A stretch of 43,304 nt of DNA from Bacillota bacterium (lineage in GTDB: Bacteria; Bacillota; Clostridia; Christensenellales; Aristaeellaceae), in the NCBI GenBank assembly GCA_963169565.1, contig CAUJDI010000036.1, positions 1 through 43,304 on the forward strand, written 5' to 3'. A program made the position numbers and the translations under genes. The notes beneath the pieces were generated by a model. The model was not told where the DNA came from. It worked only from the letters and a program-made list of their open reading frames with translations, and searched no databases. This document shows, in pieces, positions 16,726 to 24,553 of this stretch (position 1 is the stretch's first letter; each line of letters starts with the position of its first letter).

Positions 16726-18147
16726 TTACCCAAGCCTGTACTCAGCCTTTGGTTCCGGCACGTCCGCCATTTCCGCCTGCTTTTTGCGGAACTTCTCGCC
16801 CGTGTTGCCAAGCACCGCGTAGGAAGCGATCTTGCTCTCCTCGACCCCGGGCTGGTTGAAGGCGTCGATGTCCAGCAGCTCGCCGGCATAAGCGGTGGCA
16901 AGCTCAAAGAAGCAGATGAGCTGGCCGATGGTGTTCGCGTTCACTTCGGGGACGTGGATGGTCTGGCTCATCCGTCCGGCCCGCAGCAGCGCGTACTGGG
17001 TCCCGCGGTATTCGGCGTCGATCAGCCCGTTGAGGGTCTTTCCCCCCAGGAAGGCGACGTCCGGGAACTCTTCGCAGCCGTGGGGGATGGGGACTTCATC
17101 CCGGAAGGCCTCCACCCGCAGGAAGGTGACGATCTTGTCATAGGGCCCCTCCGTGTACAGCTGCAGCTGGCTGTGCTGGTCCGTGACACCCAGCGCCTTG
17201 ACCGGCGTCTGGCCGACGTTCACCGCCATGCCCTTCCGGGTCACGTTCTTGCCCAGGCTTTCCGCCCACAGCTGGCAGAACCAGTCCGCCATGTACTTCA
17301 GGCTGTCGGCGTAGGGCATCATCACCAGGACGTTGACGCCCATCTCTTCCATCGCGATGACCTGAAGCACCGCTTCCATCAGCGCCGGGTTGGCCCACAC
17401 ATCACCGGAGCCGCAGCGCCCGTCCATTTCGCGCGCGCCCTGGAGCAGCCCCTTGATGTCGATGCCGCAGACCGCCGCCGGCAGCAGGCCCACCGGGCTC
17501 AATTCGCTGAAGCGCCCGCCCACCCCGGAGGGGATGATGAAGCGCTTGAAGCCTTCCTTCCGCGCCAGTTGGATCAGGTTGCCCTTCTCGGCGTCGGTCG
17601 TCGCGATGACGTGCTCCTGCCACCCCTCGCCGATCTGCTTTTTCAGCAGCTCACTGATAATGAGGTACTGGCTCATCGTTTCGGCGGTTCCGCCAGATTT
17701 GGTGACGACGTTGAAGCAGGTCTTCCGGATATCAATCACGTCCAGCAGCGAGCGCATCCTCTCCGGGTCGACGTTGTCCTCGACATAGAGCTTCGGCCCG
17801 CCGCGCTTCTCTTTGGGCAGCTCGTTGTAGCGCAGGTGATTGAGCGCCTGCTGCGCCATGACGGGGCCCAGGGCGCTGCCGCCAATGCCCAGCACCACAA
17901 AGGCGTCGAACCGCTCCCGGATCTGTCCGGCCGTGCTCAAAATATCCTGGACGATGTCGTCCTGATTGTAGGGCAGCTCCGTCCAGCCCAGCCAGCCGCT
18001 GCCCCGGCGCTTTTTCACCGCCTCAAAGGCCGCCTTCGCGGCGTCTTCCCTTTCGCCGATCATCCCTCGGCTGATGCCGTACTGCCAGCCCACCGTATCC
18101 GCCATCAGGTGTCCGATGTCCAGCGTGATCCCTGCCTTGCCTGCCAT
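16726..18147 (-). CDS. pgi: Glucose-6-phosphate isomerase
   Basis: Interconverts glucose 6-phosphate and fructose 6-phosphate in glycolysis. The 473-aa protein has the phosphosugar-binding SIS folds; landmarks include FVVLGIGGSALGP, VVTKSGGTAETM, and the PGI signature around GGRFSELSPVGLLPAAV. The start is ATG 18147, 6 bases after GGAGG on the minus strand. The reading frame stays open for about 850 bases upstream across the neighbouring glycosyltransferase gene, but that part has no PGI similarity and lies beyond the promoter. It converges on gcvPB and is divergent from the glycosyltransferase gene. Confidence 0.96.
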   Translation of the reverse strand: MAGKAGITLDIGHLMADTVGWQYGISRGMIGEREDAAKAAFEAVKKRRGSGWLGWTELPYNQDDIVQDILSTAGQIRERFDAFVVLGIGGSALGPVMAQQALNHLRYNELPKEKRGGPKLYVEDNVDPERMRSLLDVIDIRKTCFNVVTKSGGTAETMSQYLIISELLKKQIGEGWQEHVIATTDAEKGNLIQLARKEGFKRFIIPSGVGGRFSELSPVGLLPAAVCGIDIKGLLQGAREMDGRCGSGDVWANPALMEAVLQVIAMEEMGVNVLVMMPYADSLKYMADWFCQLWAESLGKNVTRKGMAVNVGQTPVKALGVTDQHSQLQLYTEGPYDKIVTFLRVEAFRDEVPIPHGCEEFPDVAFLGGKTLNGLIDAEYRGTQYALLRAGRMSQTIHVPEVNANTIGQLICFFELATAYAGELLDIDAFNQPGVEESKIASYAVLGNTGEKFRKKQAEMADVPEPKAEYRLG

Positions 18148-18174
18148 ACCGCACCTCCGTTTCATTCTTTGATG

Positions 18175-18183
18175 AGTATAGCA
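18175..18183 (-). promoter_or_regulatory. Extended -10 promoter for pgi
   Basis: On the minus strand TGC directly precedes TATACT (plus positions 18181-18183 and 18175-18180), an extended -10 element 28 bases upstream of the pgi start codon. No good -35 is visible, as is allowed for extended -10 promoters. Confidence 0.5.
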
Positions 18184-18235
18184 CAACCGGATAAGCTCAC
18201 ATAGTGGGAACAGGCTCTGCCGCGGCCCTTCCCGT

Positions 18236-18264
18236 TTGAAGGCACAGGGCTGATATGCTATAAT
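18236..18264 (+). promoter_or_regulatory. Promoter for the glycosyltransferase gene
   Basis: TTGAAG at 18236-18241, 17 bases, then TATAAT at 18259-18264, with TGC at 18256-18258 making it also an extended -10. It is divergent from the pgi promoter; the two -10 elements are about 80 bases apart. Confidence 0.8.
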
Positions 18265-18294
18265 CCCTTCATCAACAGGAGGAGCGGGAGAGAA

Positions 18295-19095
18295 TTGAAC
18301 GATCCTTTGCTCAGCGTTATCATCCCCGTATACAACGCGCAGGAGACGGTCTCCCGGGCGCTTGACAGTATCCTCGGGCAGCGGAAAGCCGACATGGAGA
18401 TCATCCTGGTGGATGACGGCAGCAGCGACGGCAGCCTGGAAATCTGCAAGCGCTACGCGGAGAGGGACCCGCGTTTCATTGTCATCAGCCAGAAGAACGG
18501 CGGCCCCGGGGCCGCGCGCAACGCGGCGCTTGACAGGGCTCGCGGCAGGTACATCACCTTCGCGGACAGCGACGACGCCGTGCCCGGGAACGCCTATACC
18601 AGGTTGCTTGACGCCGCGGGGGACGCCGACCTGGTCATCGGGCGGTTCAACCTGATCACTGGCACGAAGGCCATCAACCGCGGCTACGTCAGGGAAAGCC
18701 TGACGCTTGGGAAGGACGCCTTCCTGCGGGAGCTGGCCGTCCGGCCCGGCAGCTATTACTACAGCGCCCTGTGGAACAAGCTGTACTCCGGGAAACTGAT
18801 CAGGGAGCATGGGATCCTCTTTGACACGGCGATGAGCTGGGGGGAGGACTTCCATTTCAACATGAACTACTACCGCCACGTCAGGAAGGTCGCCTTCCTC
18901 CAGGAGCCCGTGTACAACTATGTGGCCCACGCCACCGGCCAGTCCTGGCGCGCGCTCTACAGGGTCAAGCGGAACGTCCTCATCAAGGCGAGGCTTTACC
19001 ATAGCCTCAAGGACCTCTACCGGGAAAGCGGGGCGCTTGAGCAGTACAGGCGCTACGTCAACCGCTACATCTTCAACGTCACCCTCAGCAAGTGA
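18295..19095 (+). CDS. Family 2 glycosyltransferase
   Basis: A GT-A fold glycosyltransferase of 266 aa. The N-terminus PLLSVIIPVYNAQETVSRAL is the nucleotide-sugar-binding start of GT2 enzymes, followed by ILVDDGSSDGS, GGPGAARNAAL, and the metal-binding FADSDDAVP with D91 and D93. A later GEDFHFN resembles the ED base motif. The sugar donor and acceptor cannot be predicted. No transmembrane segment is evident, so it is a cytoplasmic or peripheral enzyme. The start is TTG 18295, the first codon in frame, with AGGAGG 12 bases and GGGAG 4 bases upstream; spacing is imperfect. The stop is 11 bases before the next start. Confidence 0.88.
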   Translation: MNDPLLSVIIPVYNAQETVSRALDSILGQRKADMEIILVDDGSSDGSLEICKRYAERDPRFIVISQKNGGPGAARNAALDRARGRYITFADSDDAVPGNAYTRLLDAAGDADLVIGRFNLITGTKAINRGYVRESLTLGKDAFLRELAVRPGSYYYSALWNKLYSGKLIREHGILFDTAMSWGEDFHFNMNYYRHVRKVAFLQEPVYNYVAHATGQSWRALYRVKRNVLIKARLYHSLKDLYRESGALEQYRRYVNRYIFNVTLSK

Positions 19096-19106
19096 GGGAC
19101 AGCGCG

Positions 19107-20420
19107 ATGAGCGGCGGCATCACGGAGATCAGAAACGTCCTGCTGTTCCCGGGGGTAAGGGACGGGCGGACACTTGCGCAGGTGCCAAAGGCCGCCGTCT
19201 TCATCAAGGACGGCCGGTTCCTTTATGCCGGGCCGGCGGATCAGGCCCCGGCGCTTCAGGCGGACAGGGTGATCGACGGCAGGGGCGGCCTGCTGATGCC
19301 GGCGCTGGTCAACGCGCACGCCCACAGCGCGATGACCCTGCTGCGCGGGGCCGGGGCGGACCTGCCGCTGAGCAGCTGGCTCTACGACGTGATCTTCCCG
19401 CTGGAGGCCCGGCTGACCCCGGACATGACCAGGGCAGGGGTCGGGCTGGCGATGATGGAATATCTAAGGTGCGGGGTCACCTGCGTCAATGACATGTACC
19501 ATTTCCCGGAGCAGACCGCGCAGGCCATGGGCCGGGCCGGCATGCGCGTGATGATCTCCAACGCCTGCGTCGACTTCGGCAATGGAAAGGAACAGCTGGA
19601 GGACGCGCTTTGCTTCTTCAGGGAATACCATAACAGCTTCGGCGGCCGCGTCCGCGCCGGCGTCAGCGTCCACGCTGAGTATACCAGCACGCCTGAGCTG
19701 GTCAGGCAGCTGGCCAGCGCCTGCGAAGGCCTGGACAACGTCGTCCACGTGCACCTGAGCGAGACGGAGAAAGAAGTGCGGGACTGTTTTCAGCGCCATG
19801 GGAAAAGCCCTGTCCGGTATTTCCATGACCTGGGGCTGTTCAGGATGCCCTCCATCGCGGCGCACTGCGTGGCGGTGGATGAGGAGGACCTCCGGATCCT
19901 CGCGCAGGACGGCGTGACCGTCGCGCTCAACCCGGTGAGCAACCTGAAGCTGGGCAGCGGCACCGCGCCCGTGAGCGAAATGCTCTCCCGCGGCATCCGG
20001 ATCGCGCTGGGGACGGACGGCGCGGCCAGCAATGACAACCTGGACCTGTTCGAGGAGATCAAGCTCACCGGCATCCTTGAAAAGGGGATCCGCCATGATC
20101 CCACGCTGATCCCGCCGGCGCGCGTGCTGGAGGCGGCGACGCTGTCGGGCGCCAGGGCAATGGGGTATCGGGACCTGGGCCTGATCCTGGAGGGCTGGCA
20201 GGCCGACTGCGTGCTGGTGGACCTTGACATGCCCAACCTGCTGCCCTTTTCGGATGTCCCAGCCGCCCTGGTCTACGCCGCGCGGGGCGAAAACATCAAA
20301 ATGACCATGTCGCAGGGCCGCGTTCTGTATGACAGGGGGGAGTACCTGACCATCGACGCGAAGCGTGTGATGCACGAGGCCAGGGAAGCCGCAAAAAGCT
20401 TAAGGAGCCCTTTGGCATAA
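19107..20420 (+). CDS. mtaD: Amidohydrolase, MTA/SAH deaminase type
   Basis: A metal-dependent amidohydrolase of the 5-methylthioadenosine/S-adenosylhomocysteine deaminase (MtaD, COG0402) group. The TIM-barrel metal motifs are in place: NAHAHSAM, VHVHLSETEKEV, AHCVAVDEED and GTDGAASNDNLDLFEE. The last of these is typical of MTA/SAH deaminases, but related members deaminate other purines or hydrolyse s-triazines, so substrate is inferred. I prefer ATG 19107 (GAGGGA about 7 bases upstream) over GTG 19092, which overlaps the glycosyltransferase stop. The product is 437 aa. It probably shares the 18236 promoter with the glycosyltransferase, though the two have no obvious common pathway. Confidence 0.85.
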   Translation: MSGGITEIRNVLLFPGVRDGRTLAQVPKAAVFIKDGRFLYAGPADQAPALQADRVIDGRGGLLMPALVNAHAHSAMTLLRGAGADLPLSSWLYDVIFPLEARLTPDMTRAGVGLAMMEYLRCGVTCVNDMYHFPEQTAQAMGRAGMRVMISNACVDFGNGKEQLEDALCFFREYHNSFGGRVRAGVSVHAEYTSTPELVRQLASACEGLDNVVHVHLSETEKEVRDCFQRHGKSPVRYFHDLGLFRMPSIAAHCVAVDEEDLRILAQDGVTVALNPVSNLKLGSGTAPVSEMLSRGIRIALGTDGAASNDNLDLFEEIKLTGILEKGIRHDPTLIPPARVLEAATLSGARAMGYRDLGLILEGWQADCVLVDLDMPNLLPFSDVPAALVYAARGENIKMTMSQGRVLYDRGEYLTIDAKRVMHEAREAAKSLRSPLA

Positions 20421-20433
20421 ACCTTTGCAGCGC

Positions 20434-20462
20434 TTGCATGTACGCCGCGCGTACTGTATAAT
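20434..20462 (+). promoter_or_regulatory. Promoter for greA-lysS
   Basis: TTGCAT at 20434-20439 and a perfect TATAAT at 20457-20462 with 17 bases between. A start site near 20469 is expected, directly at the base of the hairpin at 20471, about 100 bases before greA. Confidence 0.8.
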
Positions 20463-20470
20463 ACAGGCAC

Positions 20471-20497
20471 TCAAAGGAAAGGATTCCTTTGATTTTT
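20471..20497 (+). terminator. Terminator-like hairpin at the start of the greA leader
   Basis: A perfect 9-bp stem TCAAAGGAA (20471-20479) and TTCCTTTGA (20484-20492), loop AGGA, followed by TTTTT (20493-20497). It has the form of an intrinsic terminator, though the stem is A/T-rich. It lies after the deaminase gene but also just downstream of the greA promoter. It may end the upstream unit, attenuate greA, or both. Confidence 0.6.
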
Positions 20498-20513
20498 ATG
20501 ATTGGCATTCAGG

Positions 20514-20534
20514 CGGCTGCCGGAGGGGCAGCCG
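20514..20534 (+). other. Second hairpin in the greA leader
   Basis: CGGCTGCC (20514-20521) pairs perfectly with GGCAGCCG (20527-20534) over a GGAGG loop. No T run follows. The loop sequence is that of a ribosome-binding site, but no start codon lies at a suitable distance. Function unknown. Confidence 0.5.
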
Positions 20535-20566
20535 AAAGTCATTATTTTAGAAAGTTGGGGCGAAAC

Positions 20567-21064
20567 ATGAGCAGCCAGCACGAACACAGCAAGAAAACCG
20601 TCGTCTCGGTCGAGGGGATGAAAAAACTCGAGGAAAAGCTGCAGTATCTCACCACCATCCGCCGCGCGGAAGTGGCGGAGATGATCGCGGTGGCCCGCGG
20701 CTTCGGGGATCTGAGCGAGAACGCGGAGTATGACGAGGCCAAGAATGAGCAGTCCAGGCTGGAAGCGGAGATCATCGACCTGGAGAACACCATCCGCACG
20801 GCGCTGGTCATCGACGATACCGAGGTATCCACCGACCGGGTCAACATCGGCACCACGGTGAGGGTCTATGACGACGAGCTCAAGGAGGAGACCGAGTACA
20901 CCATCGTCGGGGCCAGGGAGTCCGACCCGATGAACAACCGCATCTCCAACGAGAGCCCCATGGGCGCGGCGCTGCTGGGCAAGAAAAAGGGGCAGACCGT
21001 CAAGGTCAGCGCCCCCGGAGGCGTGATCACGCTCAGGATCCGGGACATCCAGCACAAGAAATAA
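20567..21064 (+). CDS. greA: Transcription elongation factor GreA
   Basis: GreA enters the secondary channel of RNA polymerase and stimulates cleavage of backtracked RNA. The N-terminal coiled coil carries the conserved acidic tip GDLSENAEYDEAKNEQ, and the C-terminal FKBP-like domain includes NNRISNESPMGAALLGKKKG. Length 165 aa from ATG 20567 is typical. The ribosome site is weak (GGGG 6 bases upstream). An in-frame ATG at 20489 sits inside the leader hairpin and would add 26 unrelated residues, so I reject it. greA-lysS is a common pair in Bacillota; lysS starts 12 bases after the stop. Confidence 0.95.
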   Translation: MSSQHEHSKKTVVSVEGMKKLEEKLQYLTTIRRAEVAEMIAVARGFGDLSENAEYDEAKNEQSRLEAEIIDLENTIRTALVIDDTEVSTDRVNIGTTVRVYDDELKEETEYTIVGARESDPMNNRISNESPMGAALLGKKKGQTVKVSAPGGVITLRIRDIQHKK

Positions 21065-21076
21065 GGAGCGGATTCA

Positions 21077-22561
21077 ATGACGCAGCACACGGACCAGACA
21101 GCGGACTTCAGCGAGCAGGAGGCCATCCGCCGCGCGAAGCTGCAGGCCTTGACGGAAGAGGGCGGCAACCCCTACCTGCTGACCCGTTTTGATGCCACCC
21201 ACACGTCAGATGCGATCAAGGGATCCTTCAGCAGCCTTGAGGGGCAGACGGTCTCCGTCGCCGGGCGCATGGTCAGCCGGCGGATCATGGGCAAGGCGGC
21301 CTTCCTCCATCTGCTGGACAGCAAGGGGAAGATCCAGGCCTATGTCCGCCGGGACGACATCGGGGCGGAAGCTTACCAGGCGTTCAGGAACCTTGACCTG
21401 GGCGACGTCCTGGGCATCAGGGGGCGCGTGTTTTTGACCCAGACGGGTGAGGTGAGCGTTCACGCGGAGAGCGTCACGCTGCTGGCCAAATGCCTCAAGC
21501 CCCTGCCGGACAAGTGGCACGGTCTTCAGGACACGGACTTGCGCTACCGCCAGCGCTACCTGGACATGATCGTGTCCCCGGAGGTGCGCGACGTCTTCAT
21601 CAAGCGCACCCGCATCATCAACGCCATCCGCTCCTTTCTGGACGGCAGGGGCTACCTTGAGGTGGATACGCCCATCCTGCACACGCTGGAGATCGGCGCG
21701 GCCGCGCGCCCTTTCAAGACGCATCACAACACCCTGGACATCGACATGTTCCTGCGGGTCGAGACGGAGCTGTACCTGAAGCGCCTCATCGTGGGCGGCT
21801 TTGACAGGGTGTATGAGATCGGCCGGATCTTCCGCAACGAGGGAATGGACACCCGGCACAATCCGGAGTTCACCTCTGTGGAGGCCTATCAGGCATATGC
21901 CGATTATCATGACATGATGGACCTGGCTGAGCAGATGATCTCTCAGGTTGCCCTTGAGGTGTGCGGCACGACGGAGATCACTTTCCAGGGGCAGGCTGTC
22001 AGCCTGAAAGCCCCCTGGCCCAGGCTGAGCATGGCCGAACTGGTGCTGAGGGAGTCCGGCATCGACTTTTTCTCCTGGAGAAGCGATGAGGAGGCCCGCG
22101 AGTGCCTGAAGGCCAGGAAGGTGCATACGGAGCCGCACTTCACCCGGGGTGACTGCCTGGCCGAGCTGTTTGACGAGTACGTGGAGGACAAGCTCATCCA
22201 GCCCACCTTCGTCATCGACTATCCGGTGGAGATCTCCCCCCTTGCCAAGCGCAAGCCCGAAGACCCGCGCCTGACGGAGCGTTTTGAGCTGTTCATCCTG
22301 GGCAGCGAGTTCGGCAACGCCTTCTCCGAATTGAACGACCCGATCGACCAGCGCGCCCGATTCATCAGGCAGGTGGAAGAGCGGCGCAAGCTGGGCGGCC
22401 TGAACGCCCAGGTGGATGAAGACTACCTCAACGCGCTGGAGTACGGGCTTCCCCCGACCGGGGGCATCGGCATCGGCGTGGACAGGCTGATCATGCTCCT
22501 GACCGACAGCGCTTCCATCCGCGACGTGCTGCTCTTCCCGACGATGAAACCGGTTTCCTGA
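21077..22561 (+). CDS. lysS: Lysyl-tRNA synthetase, class II
   Basis: Charges tRNA-Lys. The 494-aa protein has an N-terminal OB-fold anticodon-binding domain (from about residue 55, TVSVAGRMVSRR) and a class II core with motif 2 IFRNEGMDTRHNPEFTSVEA and motif 3 GGIGIGVDRLIMLLT. DVLLFPTMKP at the C-terminus is diagnostic for LysRS-II. ATG 21077 has AAGGAG about 9 bases upstream. It shares a transcript with greA and likely with the three genes downstream (14-base gap, then overlaps). Confidence 0.97.
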   Translation: MTQHTDQTADFSEQEAIRRAKLQALTEEGGNPYLLTRFDATHTSDAIKGSFSSLEGQTVSVAGRMVSRRIMGKAAFLHLLDSKGKIQAYVRRDDIGAEAYQAFRNLDLGDVLGIRGRVFLTQTGEVSVHAESVTLLAKCLKPLPDKWHGLQDTDLRYRQRYLDMIVSPEVRDVFIKRTRIINAIRSFLDGRGYLEVDTPILHTLEIGAAARPFKTHHNTLDIDMFLRVETELYLKRLIVGGFDRVYEIGRIFRNEGMDTRHNPEFTSVEAYQAYADYHDMMDLAEQMISQVALEVCGTTEITFQGQAVSLKAPWPRLSMAELVLRESGIDFFSWRSDEEARECLKARKVHTEPHFTRGDCLAELFDEYVEDKLIQPTFVIDYPVEISPLAKRKPEDPRLTERFELFILGSEFGNAFSELNDPIDQRARFIRQVEERRKLGGLNAQVDEDYLNALEYGLPPTGGIGIGVDRLIMLLTDSASIRDVLLFPTMKPVS

Positions 22562-22574
22562 CGGGGCAGACGCG

Positions 22575-23264
22575 ATGAAGCTCGTCACCCAGCTTGACAG
22601 GAAGACCCTTCTAAACCATCTGGCCTACCACGGCTGGCAGTATCTCCTGATCCTGGGGCTGTCCTTCCTTCTTTGGAACCTCATCTACCAGCAGACCGCC
22701 TACCGCCCGCCGCAGGGCAAGCGGATCGACGTCTACATCCAGTCCTCCTCCGCCGATCAGGACCAGGTCAATGCCTTCTTCAAACCCATCTGGGAATCGG
22801 CCGTCCCGGAGCAGGAACTGGTCAGTGCCGTCATCATGCTCAGTCCCGGCACGGAAGACTATTACGCCGGCATGCAGCTGATCACCTACATCGCGGCCGC
22901 CGAGGGCGATATCTATATGCTTTCGTCCAATGACTTCAAGCGTCTTGCGTCGCAGGGCGCGTTCATCCCGCTGGACCGGTACGTATCGGACGGCCGGATC
23001 GACGCGGCCGGGATCGGCCTTGCCCCCGGGCGCGTGGCCATCATCGAAACAAACGCTGAGGGAACCGTCACGTCCGTTTCAGAGCCGCGCCTGTACGGCA
23101 TCCCCGCGGCGGAGCTGTACGGGTTCGCCTCCGACCTTTTGATCGACAACCGGGACATGGTGCTGGCTGTCGCGGTCAACGGCGGCAACGTGGAAGCGAC
23201 TGTGACCTTCCTTGACGCCCTCATCGGCGCGACCCGCGGGCCCAAGCCGGACTTCTTCAAATGA
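22575..23264 (+). CDS. Membrane-anchored protein of unknown function
   Basis: A 229-aa protein I cannot assign. Residues 21-40 form one hydrophobic helix (WQYLLILGLSFLLWNLIY), with a short basic N-terminus, so the rest should lie outside the membrane. The external part has elements seen in extracellular solute-binding proteins: RIDVYIQSSSADQDQVNAF, then EGDIYMLSSNDFKRLASQGA and FIPLDRYV. It is far shorter than a full binding protein and has no lipobox. It lies between lysS and the HAD-Tmk gene, overlapping the latter by 4 bases (ATGA), so it is co-translated with nucleotide and tRNA genes. The ribosome site before ATG 22575 is weak. Confidence 0.75.
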   Translation: MKLVTQLDRKTLLNHLAYHGWQYLLILGLSFLLWNLIYQQTAYRPPQGKRIDVYIQSSSADQDQVNAFFKPIWESAVPEQELVSAVIMLSPGTEDYYAGMQLITYIAAAEGDIYMLSSNDFKRLASQGAFIPLDRYVSDGRIDAAGIGLAPGRVAIIETNAEGTVTSVSEPRLYGIPAAELYGFASDLLIDNRDMVLAVAVNGGNVEATVTFLDALIGATRGPKPDFFK

Positions 23265-24553
23265 AAGGCAGCATGAGCTTGAAATACCAGGCCGTCATCT
23301 TTGACCTGGACGGCACCCTGTGCTATTCCGCGCCGGGCATCCTCCAGGGCGTCCGCCACGTGCTGGGCCTGATGGGGCATGAGGTGCCGGATGAAGCGTC
23401 TCTGCGCCGCTTCCTGGGCCCGCCCCTGATGCAGACCTTCACCGGGATCTGCGGCATGAGCGAAAAGGAAGCGGAGGAAGCCCTGCGGCTTTACCGCGAC
23501 TATTACTATCAGACCGGATACTTTGACAACGCCGTCTACCCCGGCATCCGCGCGTTGCTTTCGGCGCTGAAGGCTCAGGGCGCTTTCATCGGCATCGCGA
23601 CCCATAAGCCTTTGGTGCCAAGCCTGAAGATCCTTCAGGGCTTCGGCCTGCTGCGGTACATCGATCAGGTGGAGGGGCCGGGCGAGGAAGAAACGCCTGA
23701 GAAGGCGGAGCTGATCCGACGCGCCGCGCCAAAGGGCCTGAAAGCCGTGATGATCGGGGACAGGCTGACGGACATAGAAGGCGCGCATGATGCCGGCATC
23801 GACAGCATCGCGGCCCTGTACGGCTACGGCCATCAGGAGGAGTTCATGGGGGCCGGGGCTGTCGGCATGGCGCGGACGGTCGGGGACCTCTACAGCCTGC
23901 TGGGAGCCAAAAAGCCTGAGGCCCGCGGCTATTTCATCAGTTTTGAGGGCAATGACGGCAGCGGGAAATCCACCCAGGCGCGCCTGCTCGCGCAGAGGCT
24001 CAGACAGTGCGGGTACGACGTCCTGCTCACCCGGGAGCCCGGCGGGACCGGCATTGGCGAAAAGATCCGGGAGATCCTGCTGGACCGCGCCAACGCCGAC
24101 ATGGAGGACATGACCGAGGCACTGCTGTACGCCGCCGCGCGGGCCCAGCACGTCCGCCAGGTCATTCTGCCGGCGCTTGCGCAGGGGAAACTGGTCATCA
24201 GCGACCGGTTCGTGGATTCCAGCATCGCCTATCAGGGCGCGGGCCGCGGCCTTGGGATGGACCTGGTGCGCCAGATCAACGCGTTCGCGATCGACGGCTG
24301 CCTGCCGGACCTGACGGTGTTCCTGAGCCTCGACCCGATGGAAGGCATGGCCCGACGGAGCCGTTCCGGCGCGATGGACAGGCTGGAGGCGGCGGCGGAC
24401 GCCTTCCACCAGGAGGTGGGGCGGGCTTTCAGCGAGATCGTCAGGAGTGAGAAGCGCTTCCTCGTCCTGCCGTCCCTGCCCAACAAGCAGGACACCGCCG
24501 AAAACGTGTTCCTGAAGGTGACGGATCGCCTCAGGGAGGACGGCCTTCCATGA
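23261..24553 (+). CDS. tmk: Fused HAD phosphatase - thymidylate kinase
   Basis: A two-domain, 430-aa protein. Residues 1 to about 215 are a HAD hydrolase of the Gph/PgmB type: motif I FDLDGTL with D15 and D17, motif II in IGIATHK, motif III near PEKAELI, and motif IV IGDRLTD with D167. Residues about 224-430 are a full-length dTMP kinase: P-loop EGNDGSGKST at 229-238, REPGGTGIGEKIR, SDRFVDSSIAYQG, and an arginine-bearing lid RRSRSGAMDRLE. There is no stop or frameshift between them. The start may be ATG 23261 (overlapping the previous gene) or ATG 23273 (AAAGG 4 bases upstream). The kinase makes dTDP; the phosphatase substrate is unknown. mnmA overlaps its end by 4 bases. Confidence 0.92.
   Translation: MKGSMSLKYQAVIFDLDGTLCYSAPGILQGVRHVLGLMGHEVPDEASLRRFLGPPLMQTFTGICGMSEKEAEEALRLYRDYYYQTGYFDNAVYPGIRALLSALKAQGAFIGIATHKPLVPSLKILQGFGLLRYIDQVEGPGEEETPEKAELIRRAAPKGLKAVMIGDRLTDIEGAHDAGIDSIAALYGYGHQEEFMGAGAVGMARTVGDLYSLLGAKKPEARGYFISFEGNDGSGKSTQARLLAQRLRQCGYDVLLTREPGGTGIGEKIREILLDRANADMEDMTEALLYAAARAQHVRQVILPALAQGKLVISDRFVDSSIAYQGAGRGLGMDLVRQINAFAIDGCLPDLTVFLSLDPMEGMARRSRSGAMDRLEAAADAFHQEVGRAFSEIVRSEKRFLVLPSLPNKQDTAENVFLKVTDRLREDGLP

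Noticed and set aside
18148-19002. In-frame extension of pgi by about 285 residues
   Set aside because: It runs antisense through the glycosyltransferase gene and beyond the pgi promoter. The normal PGI start has a strong GGAGG site.
20489-20566. Longer greA reading from ATG 20489
   Set aside because: The ATG lies in the leader hairpin, the added 26 residues do not belong to GreA, and ATG 20567 gives the usual length.
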